From Acidobacteriota bacterium (GTDB lineage: Bacteria > Acidobacteriota > Terriglobia > Terriglobales > Acidobacteriaceae), in the NCBI GenBank assembly GCA_021846065.1, contig JAJZCP010000131.1:1-5304 (forward strand): DNA of 5,304 nucleotides, in the 5' to 3' direction. The translations under genes were made by a program, and so were the position numbers. Below, piece after piece: positions 1 through 5,304 of the stretch. Every line of letters begins with the position of its first letter. The stretch's first letter is position 1. The notes below the pieces were generated by a model. It was not told where the DNA came from, made no database searches, and worked only from the letters and a program-made list of their open reading frames with translations.

Positions 1-1
1 C

Positions 2-757
2 ACCTGCATCGCAAATCTTGGGGAGGACGAAAGAGGCATCTTCACCAGCCCGCTGCACATCAAGCCGAAGGACGCGTACTGGCTGGCTCCGCTGGGCGCT
101 TCCACCGGGCTGGCACTGGCTTACGATGCGGATGCATCTGCGACGCTTGGCCACGATCAGGGCCGCATCAACACGGCGGGAAACATCTCCAACATGGGCG
201 AGTTCTGGGCGACAGGCGGTGAGAGCGCGGGCATTTACTTTTTGGGTTTGTATCGAAAAAGCCCCAAGCTGGCCGAGACCGGGCGGCTCGCGGCTGAATC
301 GATCCTTGCCTCCGGAACCGTGACCCTGGCCACGAAACTTGTCACCAACCGCGAGCGCCCACGCGACGGCAATGGCCAGGGCGGTTTTTGGACCAATCCC
401 CCCTCGGGTTATACCTGGGACTCATCGTTTCCGTCCGGCCACGCCACCGCCAGCATGGCTCTGGCCCGCGTCGTTGCAGGGGAGTATCCGCACTGGTACG
501 TGATGGTCCCGGCATACGGATTTGCCGAGACGGTCAGCATCTGCCGCGTGCTGGCCTTGGCGCATTTCCCGTCAGACGTGATTGTCGGCCAGGCGTTCGG
601 GTTCCTGAGCGCCAGCTATGTGCTCAACCACCGCTCGCTCTACCGGCCCGGCGCAAAGAAGACGCTGACCAGCCGGCTGCTCGGCTCGGTCAATCCGGTG
701 ATGGACGCTCGCACCCACACTTTGGGCGCGTCCATGGAGATTCCGCTGGGACGTTAA
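2..757 (+). CDS. PAP2-superfamily phosphatase, 5'-truncated by window edge
   Basis: The reading frame is open from the left edge to TAA at 755-757, giving 251 visible residues; the true start lies outside, so the ATG at 194 is internal. The three-part acid-phosphatase signature is present: K112-x6-R119-P120 (KLVTNRERP), PSGH at 144-147, and R182-x5-H188-x3-D192 (CRVLALAHFPSD). In this family the PSGH histidine assists and the third-motif histidine forms the phospho-enzyme, hydrolysing phosphate esters such as phosphatidic acid or isoprenyl pyrophosphates; the substrate here cannot be told. The residue before R182 is Cys, where Ser or Ala is more usual. The segment before the core (IFTSPLHIKPKDAYWLAPLG, visible residues 13-32) resembles acidobacterial PAP2 proteins. 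Hydrophobic stretches are moderate, and any signal peptide or first membrane segment would be in the missing part. It converges on xylB with overlapping stop codons. The family call is firm; substrate and location are not. Confidence 0.9.
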   Translation, partial: TCIANLGEDERGIFTSPLHIKPKDAYWLAPLGASTGLALAYDADASATLGHDQGRINTAGNISNMGEFWATGGESAGIYFLGLYRKSPKLAETGRLAAESILASGTVTLATKLVTNRERPRDGNGQGGFWTNPPSGYTWDSSFPSGHATASMALARVVAGEYPHWYVMVPAYGFAETVSICRVLALAHFPSDVIVGQAFGFLSASYVLNHRSLYRPGAKKTLTSRLLGSVNPVMDARTHTLGASMEIPLGR

Positions 758-2244
758 CGCAATCCAGCCAGCGCGGGATAAATTCTGCGATAGGTTTCGT
801 AGCCATGTCGATACACCGCTGCGGCGGCGTGGCCCGGCTGGATCGTCTCCGCTACCTGGATGCATGAATCGCAGACGGCATCGACAGTCGGCCATGCGCC
901 CGCTCCTACTCCTGCCAGCAATGCCGCGCCAAAGGCAGCGCCTTCTTCGGCCACCAGAACTTCGACAGTGCGCCCGTAAACATCTGCCTGAATCTGCCGC
1001 CAGAGCGCACCGCGCGCCCCGCCGCCACCCACGCGCACGCCCCGCACCGGAATGCCAAGCTCCGCGAACAGGGTGAATGTGTCCTGCAGGCTGTAGGCCA
1101 CGCCTTCCAGCACGGCGCGCGTCAGATGCTTCTGCCCGTGGGCCGCGCTCAATCCAACGAATGCGGCGCGTACGTCCGGGTCAAGATGCGGTGTCCGTTC
1201 GCCAAAGAGATACGGCGCCCAGTAGACACCCTCGCTGCCGGCGGGAGCACTCGCAGCCAGCGCCATCAATTGCTCATAGGACGCTGCTTCTCCGCGGGCG
1301 CCCGCGCTGATCACGTCGCGAAACCAGCGCAGCGAAAGCCCTGCGGCCTGCGTAACGCCCATCACATGCCAGCGGCCGGGAACCGCGTGGCAAAAGGTAT
1401 GCAGACGCCCCAGCGGATCGCGCACGGGCTGGTCCGTCGCGGCAAAGACCACGCCCGAAGTCCCGATGGTCGCGCTGACCGCTCCAGGCTTCAGAATGCC
1501 CATGCCGACCGCGCCCGCGCCCTGGTCGCCAGCGCCCGCAACGATGGTCGTGCCCGCCGGCAAGCCGGTCGCCGCGGCAGCCTCCGGAGTCACGTTGGCG
1601 CAAACCTCCGCAGATTCGAACAGTTCCGGCAGCCAATCCAGCGACACTCCAGCCACCTCAGCCATCTCACGCGACCAGCGCCGATGCGTCACGTCCAGCA
1701 GCAGCGTGCCGGATGCCTCCTGCACATCCATCGCGTACGCGCCGCTCAAGCGGTAGCGCACGTAATCTTTAGGGCAAAGGATGTGCGCGATGCGGGCGAA
1801 GACTTCCGGCTCGTGCTCGCGCACCCAGAGGATTTTCGTCAGGGTAAAATTCGGCAGCGCGGGATTGCAGGTCAGCTCGATCACTCGCTCGCGCCCCAGC
1901 CTGGCGTGCAGCCAGTCGCACTGCGGCGCGCTCCGCGTATCGCACCAGATCAGCGAAGGCCGCAGCACCTCGCCCTTTGCATCGAGCAACACCGCTCCGT
2001 GCATCTGGCCTGTCAGTCCGATGGCGGCGATCTCACCTGCCTGGTAGGACGCCGCTGCAAGCACATCCCGGATGGACTCCTGCGCCGCCCGCCACCAGTC
2101 TTCCGGATCCTGCTCCGCCCATCCGGGAAAAGCCGAGCGGAACGGTACATGTTCCGTTGCATGGGAAGCAATGACCTGCCCCAGTCGATCCACTAAGATG
2201 GCGCGTGTCCCCCCGGTCCCGACATCGATTCCCAAAAAGTACAT
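754..2244 (-). CDS. xylB: xylulokinase (FGGY carbohydrate kinase)
   Basis: This complete 496-residue protein is the usual length for xylulokinase, which phosphorylates D-xylulose with ATP to xylulose 5-phosphate for the pentose phosphate pathway in the cytoplasm. The N-terminal ATPase block GIDVGTGGTRAILVD lies at residues 5-19. The xylulokinase-type sugar-binding segment GLTGQMHGAVLLD is at 77-89; the MHG triplet separates this subfamily from glycerol and gluconate kinases. AGAGDQGAGAVG (236-247) carries the expected catalytic base Asp240, with Gln following it where E. coli XylB has Asn. GTSGVVFA (261-268) is the second phosphate loop, YLFGERTPHLDPD (345-357) is conserved, and RVGGGGARGALWRQIQADV (404-422) is the adenosine-binding region. 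The frame stays open far upstream, but ATG at 2244 is chosen because family homology begins there and GGGAG sits 8 bases before it. No xylA, transporter or regulator adjoins it. Ribulokinase-like specificity is a less likely alternative. Confidence 0.95.
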   Translation of the reverse strand: MYFLGIDVGTGGTRAILVDRLGQVIASHATEHVPFRSAFPGWAEQDPEDWWRAAQESIRDVLAAASYQAGEIAAIGLTGQMHGAVLLDAKGEVLRPSLIWCDTRSAPQCDWLHARLGRERVIELTCNPALPNFTLTKILWVREHEPEVFARIAHILCPKDYVRYRLSGAYAMDVQEASGTLLLDVTHRRWSREMAEVAGVSLDWLPELFESAEVCANVTPEAAAATGLPAGTTIVAGAGDQGAGAVGMGILKPGAVSATIGTSGVVFAATDQPVRDPLGRLHTFCHAVPGRWHVMGVTQAAGLSLRWFRDVISAGARGEAASYEQLMALAASAPAGSEGVYWAPYLFGERTPHLDPDVRAAFVGLSAAHGQKHLTRAVLEGVAYSLQDTFTLFAELGIPVRGVRVGGGGARGALWRQIQADVYGRTVEVLVAEEGAAFGAALLAGVGAGAWPTVDAVCDSCIQVAETIQPGHAAAAVYRHGYETYRRIYPALAGLR

Positions 2245-2250
2245 ACCCTT

Positions 2251-2257
2251 TTCTCCC
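2251..2257 (-). promoter_or_regulatory. ribosome binding site of xylB
   Basis: On the - strand this reads GGGAGAA; its GGGAG core ends 8 bases before the ATG at 2244. It decides the start codon against the much longer upstream extension of the same frame. It is the only clear Shine-Dalgarno sequence before any of the three gene starts in the window. Confidence 0.65.
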
Positions 2258-2283
2258 GTTCCGGTCGCAAAAACCCGGTTTAC

Positions 2284-2339
2284 TTCGCAGCGCTTGATTG
2301 AATTCGACACAACGGTCCGCAGGGACCACTTTCGCAGCG
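2284..2339. repeat. 9-bp direct repeat in the divergent intergenic region
   Basis: TTCGCAGCG occurs exactly at 2284-2292 and again at 2331-2339, 47 bp start to start, in the 120-bp gap between the divergent xylB and S55-peptidase genes. The two copies lie on either side of a short inverted repeat (2314-2327). Paired identical boxes between divergent genes could be binding sites for a regulator of one or both genes, but no known operator is recognised and chance is possible for a 9-mer in GC-rich DNA. Confidence 0.4.
2314..2327. repeat. short perfect inverted repeat
   Basis: GGTCC (2314-2318), a four-base GCAG spacer and GGACC (2323-2327) form a perfect 5-bp inverted repeat, roughly centred between the two TTCGCAGCG copies. 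There is no following T-run in either direction, so it is not a convincing intrinsic terminator. It could be an operator half-site pair or chance. Confidence 0.35.
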
Positions 2340-2352
2340 GACGCTTCCCCTC

Positions 2353-2363
2353 TACTCTATAAG
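2353..2363 (+). promoter_or_regulatory. possible -10 region of the S55-peptidase gene
   Basis: The string TACTCTATAAG contains two overlapping -10-like hexamers (TACTCT and TATAAG) immediately before the GTG at 2365. It is the most AT-rich stretch close to the gene. No good -35 element is seen at the right spacing, and transcription would begin at or very near the start codon. This is a weak call. Confidence 0.2.
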
Positions 2364-2364
2364 T

Positions 2365-4254
2365 GTGTACATCTTTCCTTTTAAAAAGCTTTGCCAGGCG
2401 TGCTGGCCTATCTGCGCTTTTCTTGCCGCCGGATGCATCACCTGCGTGTCGGCGCAGACGTCCGCCGGCAAGCCGGACAATGTTCCTGCGAATTCGCTGG
2501 CGACGCAGGCTGTGTATCCTCTCTCGCAAATTCACGCCGGCCAGCACGCAACTACTTATTCGGTATTTGAGGGCAGCACGCCTGAAGCCACGGATGTAGA
2601 AATTCTCGGCGTGCTGCACAACGCGATCGGTCCGGGCAAAGACATGGTCCTGGTGCGGCTGGTCGGCGCGCGCGCGGAATATGACGGTGTGGTTTCCGGG
2701 ATGAGCGGAAGCCCGGTTTATATTGACGGCAAGCTGGTCGGCGCAATCGGCTTCCGTATCGGCCAGTTCACTAAACAGCCAATCGCGGGCGTTACCCCGA
2801 TTCAACAAATGCTGGATGTATTCAAGCAAAGCTCAAAAAATAAAGATAGTTACACCGCAGTATCTGGCGCGCAGCCCGACCCATCGCATAATTCCGGGTC
2901 GCTGGAGAAAATCTCAGACAACTTCCTTGCCGGCTCTGCTTCCAGCGCCCAGCCAGGAACGGCAGCCAGCCGGACCACGTTCCAGCCCATTGAAACTCCG
3001 CTGGTATTCGACGGCTTCTCGCAATCTGCCATCGATCTGTTCCGTCAGCGGTTTCATTCCATGGGGCTGACATCCGTTTCCGGGCTGGGCAGCGCCAGTC
3101 CGGAGCAACGCGACCCCGCGCCGGTGGTTCCAGGATCGGCGATCAGCGCCATCATCGTCTCCGGCGACTTCAACATGGCAGCCACATGCTCCGTCACTTA
3201 CGTCGACCCGAAGCGACTGCTTGCCTGCGGCCATCCCATTACCCAGTTCGGCAATATTTCCCTGCCCATGACCAAGGCCCAGGTCGTGGCAACCATCGCA
3301 TCGTCACTCGACCCAATGAAGATCGTCAACACCACGGAGACCGTTGGCTCCTTTACGCAGGACCGTGAATCGGGCATAGTTGGCGTGTTCGGTAAGCCGG
3401 CAAGGGTCATCCCCGTCACCCTGGTGATACGCGGCATTCCCCAGCCGCACACGTATCACTTTGCCGTGGCGGAGCATCCGCGGCTTACTTCCGGCGCTCT
3501 CACCATCTCGATCTACCAGGCCATCCAGGACACCAACGGATACAACGATCCCGCGACCTACAACCTCCACGGCGAAATCTCCATGGACGGCCATCCGTCG
3601 GTGAAGATCGACGACGTCATCGCACCGCAGGATCAGCGACCCTCCAGCCTGACGACCGCGATCTCCGTGGCCCAGCGCTTCGACAGCATCTTCAGCAATT
3701 CGCGCGAGACGCCGGCAATCCGTGGCGTCTCCCTTACGCTGGACGCCATGCCTGGCCGTCGATCGGCGGCCATTGCCGATGCGCGCATCCTGTCGCCCAA
3801 TGCACGCGCGGGGGATTCGATCACCGTGGAGGCTACGTTGCACCCTTATCGGCAACAGCAGCGCATTGTGCGTATGACCGCGAAGCTGCCGAACACGCTT
3901 GCGCCCGGTCCGGTTCGTCTGTTGGTGAGCGATGGAAATACGCTCGACCACACGCTGCACCTGATTCCCAATCCGACGGCGCCTCCATTGGGCCTGGATG
4001 CAACGATTGCCCAATTGAACAAATTGCATCCTGCAGATCGGCTCTATGTCACGCTGCTGGCGCCGGTTCCCCAGGCATCCTTGCAGGGAAAGGAACTGCC
4101 CGCCGTGCCGCTGACCATGGCGAACGTTCTGCAGACGAATGCGAACGGCGCCGGATTGACAATTGACGGAGAGACGGCCGTGGCGCTGGCCTCCGAGCAC
4201 CTTGACCTGGCGCTGACCGGTTCCCAAATTTTGACGGTGAACGTGCTGCCCTGA
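2365..4254 (+). CDS. exported SpoIVB-type peptidase S55 domain protein
   Basis: This complete 629-residue protein has a GTG start, chosen because the frame has no earlier ATG or GTG after its upstream stop (TGA at 2299) and the signal peptide begins here; no Shine-Dalgarno is visible. Residues 1-30 form a signal peptide (K7-K8, hydrophobic core, VSA then QT) with five cysteines; LAAGC at 20-24 is a possible lipobox. Residues 66-153 hold the serine block: EILGVLHNAIGPGKD (79-93), GMSGSP (112-117), YIDGKLVGAIGF, and PIAGVTPIQQM. By analogy with GDSGG, Ser114 is the likely nucleophile. Residues 155-210 are a Ser/Gln/Pro-rich linker. The histidine block follows: VPGSAISAIIVSGDFN (255-270), CSVTYVDPKRLLACGHP (275-291, His290), then SFTQDRESGIVGVFG (329-343). 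Residues about 456-535 look like a beta-sandwich. Bacillus SpoIVB cleaves a membrane-complex protein during sporulation; sporulation is not implied here. The substrate is unknown and proteolysis is unproven; the catalytic Asp is not assigned. Confidence 0.88.
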   Translation: MYIFPFKKLCQACWPICAFLAAGCITCVSAQTSAGKPDNVPANSLATQAVYPLSQIHAGQHATTYSVFEGSTPEATDVEILGVLHNAIGPGKDMVLVRLVGARAEYDGVVSGMSGSPVYIDGKLVGAIGFRIGQFTKQPIAGVTPIQQMLDVFKQSSKNKDSYTAVSGAQPDPSHNSGSLEKISDNFLAGSASSAQPGTAASRTTFQPIETPLVFDGFSQSAIDLFRQRFHSMGLTSVSGLGSASPEQRDPAPVVPGSAISAIIVSGDFNMAATCSVTYVDPKRLLACGHPITQFGNISLPMTKAQVVATIASSLDPMKIVNTTETVGSFTQDRESGIVGVFGKPARVIPVTLVIRGIPQPHTYHFAVAEHPRLTSGALTISIYQAIQDTNGYNDPATYNLHGEISMDGHPSVKIDDVIAPQDQRPSSLTTAISVAQRFDSIFSNSRETPAIRGVSLTLDAMPGRRSAAIADARILSPNARAGDSITVEATLHPYRQQQRIVRMTAKLPNTLAPGPVRLLVSDGNTLDHTLHLIPNPTAPPLGLDATIAQLNKLHPADRLYVTLLAPVPQASLQGKELPAVPLTMANVLQTNANGAGLTIDGETAVALASEHLDLALTGSQILTVNVLP

Positions 4255-4279
4255 GCCTAAACGTGCTACCCGCGGCCAA
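4240..4279 (+). repeat. imperfect 20-bp tandem duplication across the S55 gene stop
   Basis: AACGTGCTGCCC at 4240-4251 recurs as AACGTGCTACCC at 4260-4271 (11 of 12 identical), and the whole 20-bp units match at 15 of 20 positions. The first copy encodes the last residues (VNVLP) and includes the TGA at 4252-4254; the second is outside the gene. TGA-GCC-TAA gives two in-frame stops in close succession. The 67-bp gap from 4255 to 4321 holds no hairpin with a T-run, so no terminator separates this gene from the next. Confidence 0.45.
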
Positions 4280-4304
4280 TACGCTGGAACGACACTTCTT
4301 TGGG

Positions 4305-4310
4305 TACACT
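4305..4310 (+). promoter_or_regulatory. possible -10 hexamer of the propeller gene
   Basis: TACACT ends 11 bases before the ATG at 4322. No matching -35 is seen 16-18 bp upstream, and no Shine-Dalgarno lies between it and the start. If it is real, the transcript leader would be only a few bases. Co-transcription with the preceding gene is an equally good explanation. Confidence 0.18.
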
Positions 4311-4321
4311 CAGAAATAGAC

Positions 4322-5304
4322 ATGCGGACACTTTTTTGCGGCTTTTTGCTTCTCTCCTCGTCGATCTTCACGCAGGCCCAGGGCACCAAACTCTGGCAGC
4401 AATCCAGCTTTGAAAGCTTTGAAAAAGGCAGGCCGCAGGGTGTCGCCATCCGCAGCGATGGCCGCCTGGAAACATCTCCGGAGCCGGTGGACACATTCAC
4501 CACCCCGGCCGCCTATGTATGGTCGGTGGCCGTGGACACGCGCGGCAACGCCTACCTGGGCACCGGATCTCCGGCCACGGTATTGAAGGTTGCGCCGGAC
4601 GGCAAGTCCACCAATCTCTTCGAGACGAAAGATGTCTCCGTGCAGGTGGTGCGCATGGGGCCGGATGGAATGCTGTATGCCGCCACGCTGCCCAATGGCA
4701 AGGTCTACCGCATCGATCCCAACGGCCCGGAGATCAAGCTGGACAATGCGCCGCATCCGGTCTACAAGCAGGACGCATCGAACGCCGCCGGCCCAGCGCC
4801 GACCGTCGTCTTCGATCCCGAGCACCTGAGTCCGCAGCCGACCTACATCTGGGACCTGGCGTTCGATGCAGCCGGTAAACTCTATGTCGCGACGGGAGGA
4901 CCGGCAGCGATCTATCGCGTGGACTTGAAGAAGCCCGGCGCGGCTCCGGACAGGTTTTTCCTGAGCAGCGAACAACACATTCGCGCGCTGCTGTTCGGCA
5001 AAGACGGCACGCTCTACGCGGGCAGCGATGGGCGTGGACTGGTGTATCGCATCGCTCCAGACGGAAAGGGATTTGTGCTTTTCGAGTCTCCCAAACAGGA
5101 GATTTCCGCGCTGGCGCTCGACCCTCAAGGCAATCTCTATGCCGCCGCGCTGGGCGATCGGGCGAAGTCGAACCTTCCCCCGCTCACGGTCCACAATCAG
5201 CCCACGGTGACGGCAACATTGATCGTGGTGACTCCAGGCTCGATCGCGTCTTCCAACGACAGCACGCTCATCCCAGATGGCACGATCGTTTATCAGATCG
5301 CGCC
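4322..5304 (+). CDS. exported beta-propeller (WD40/NHL-like) protein, 3'-truncated
   Basis: The frame opens at ATG 4322 and has no stop before the window edge, leaving 327 codons visible. Residues 1-20 are a signal peptide (MRTLFCG, Leu/Ser core, TQA then QG), so the product is exported. The opening KLWQQSSFESFEKGRPQGV followed by AIRSDGRLE matches a secreted acidobacterial family I recognise but cannot name functionally. Propeller-like repeats of the form aaVD..GNLYaGT...G.VYRiapDG occur at about 66-94, 106-135, 176-203, 219-248 and 260-278. The fifth is interrupted at about 279-320 by a Pro/Thr/Ser/Asn-rich segment (NLPPLTVHNQPTVTATLIVV and on) before DGTIVYQIA resumes the pattern. Such propellers are usually binding platforms, and no catalytic residues are evident. 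The gene lies 67 bp after the S55 gene in the same direction and may be co-transcribed. From memory, full-length relatives run well beyond 327 residues. Confidence 0.85.
   Translation, partial: MRTLFCGFLLLSSSIFTQAQGTKLWQQSSFESFEKGRPQGVAIRSDGRLETSPEPVDTFTTPAAYVWSVAVDTRGNAYLGTGSPATVLKVAPDGKSTNLFETKDVSVQVVRMGPDGMLYAATLPNGKVYRIDPNGPEIKLDNAPHPVYKQDASNAAGPAPTVVFDPEHLSPQPTYIWDLAFDAAGKLYVATGGPAAIYRVDLKKPGAAPDRFFLSSEQHIRALLFGKDGTLYAGSDGRGLVYRIAPDGKGFVLFESPKQEISALALDPQGNLYAAALGDRAKSNLPPLTVHNQPTVTATLIVVTPGSIASSNDSTLIPDGTIVYQIA

Noticed and set aside
194..196. ATG at 194 as the start of the phosphatase
   Set aside because: The frame is open and protein-like to the left edge, and the upstream segment (IFTSPLHIKPKDAYWLAPLG) looks like the normal N-terminal part of acidobacterial PAP2 proteins.
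1126..2196. 356-residue open frame on the + strand within xylB
   Set aside because: It is antisense to a highly conserved kinase coding region and its composition (Arg, His, Ala, Gln) is typical of a shadow frame.
2245..2364. A sigma70-type -35/-10 promoter for xylB on the - strand
   Set aside because: A TTGTGT-like -35 is visible around 2306-2311 but no acceptable -10 hexamer lies at the right distance.
2245..2829. Upstream extension of the xylB frame by 195 residues to an ATG at 2829
   Set aside because: The extension has no kinase homology, runs antisense to the conserved S55 domain, and the FGGY N-terminal motif with a good ribosome binding site begins at 2244.
4255..4321. Intrinsic terminator after the S55 gene
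   Set aside because: Only a CCGCGG palindrome is present (4270-4275), with no adequate stem and no T-run.
3304..4503. 399-residue open frame on the - strand
   Set aside because: It is antisense to the S55 gene and the start of the propeller gene, is rich in Arg/Gly/His/Gln as expected of a shadow frame in GC-rich DNA, and has no recognisable motif.
4310..5194. 294-residue open frame on the - strand
   Set aside because: It is the antisense shadow of the propeller gene, whose forward frame has a signal peptide and clear repeats; the reverse product is Arg-rich with no domain pattern.
1..5304. CRISPR array, tRNA or rRNA gene, insertion sequence or phage-type defence genes
   Set aside because: No regularly spaced repeats, RNA-gene signature, transposase motif or terminal inverted repeats were seen; the window is covered almost entirely by four protein-coding genes.

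Overview
The window is about 60% GC and gene-dense. It most likely comes from an Acidobacteriota genome, class Terriglobia (Acidobacteriaceae-like). This assignment rests on recognising protein families and was not computed. The opening of the last protein (KLWQQSSFESFEKGRPQGV, then AIRSDGRLE) and the long S55-domain protein with its GMSGSP and ACGHP blocks both resemble secreted families I associate with Acidobacteriota. The PAP2-type phosphatase with an IFTSP segment before its catalytic core fits the same group.

Layout, left to right: (1) the 3' part of a PAP2-superfamily phosphatase on the + strand, 5' end outside the window, stop at 755-757; (2) a complete xylulokinase gene (xylB) on the - strand, 2244 down to 754, whose stop codon overlaps the phosphatase stop inside one TTAA; (3) a 120-bp divergent intergenic region, 2245-2364, holding a 9-bp direct repeat around a small inverted repeat; (4) a complete + strand gene, 2365-4254, for an exported 629-residue protein with a SpoIVB-type (S55) peptidase domain; (5) a 67-bp gap with no visible terminator; (6) the 5' part of an exported beta-propeller protein on the + strand, 4322 to the window end.

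The genes do not form one obvious pathway. xylB is a cytoplasmic sugar kinase with no xylose isomerase, transporter or regulator beside it. The S55 protein and the propeller protein are both exported, run in the same direction and are closely spaced, so they may be co-transcribed and work together in the envelope; this is inference. The phosphatase is convergent to xylB and probably unrelated to it.

I found no CRISPR array, RNA gene, insertion sequence, phage gene or recognisable defence system. The most interesting observation is that the conserved blocks of the S55 domain occur in the opposite order from Bacillus SpoIVB (Ser block first, His block about 170 residues later). The regulatory-site calls are weak and marked so.
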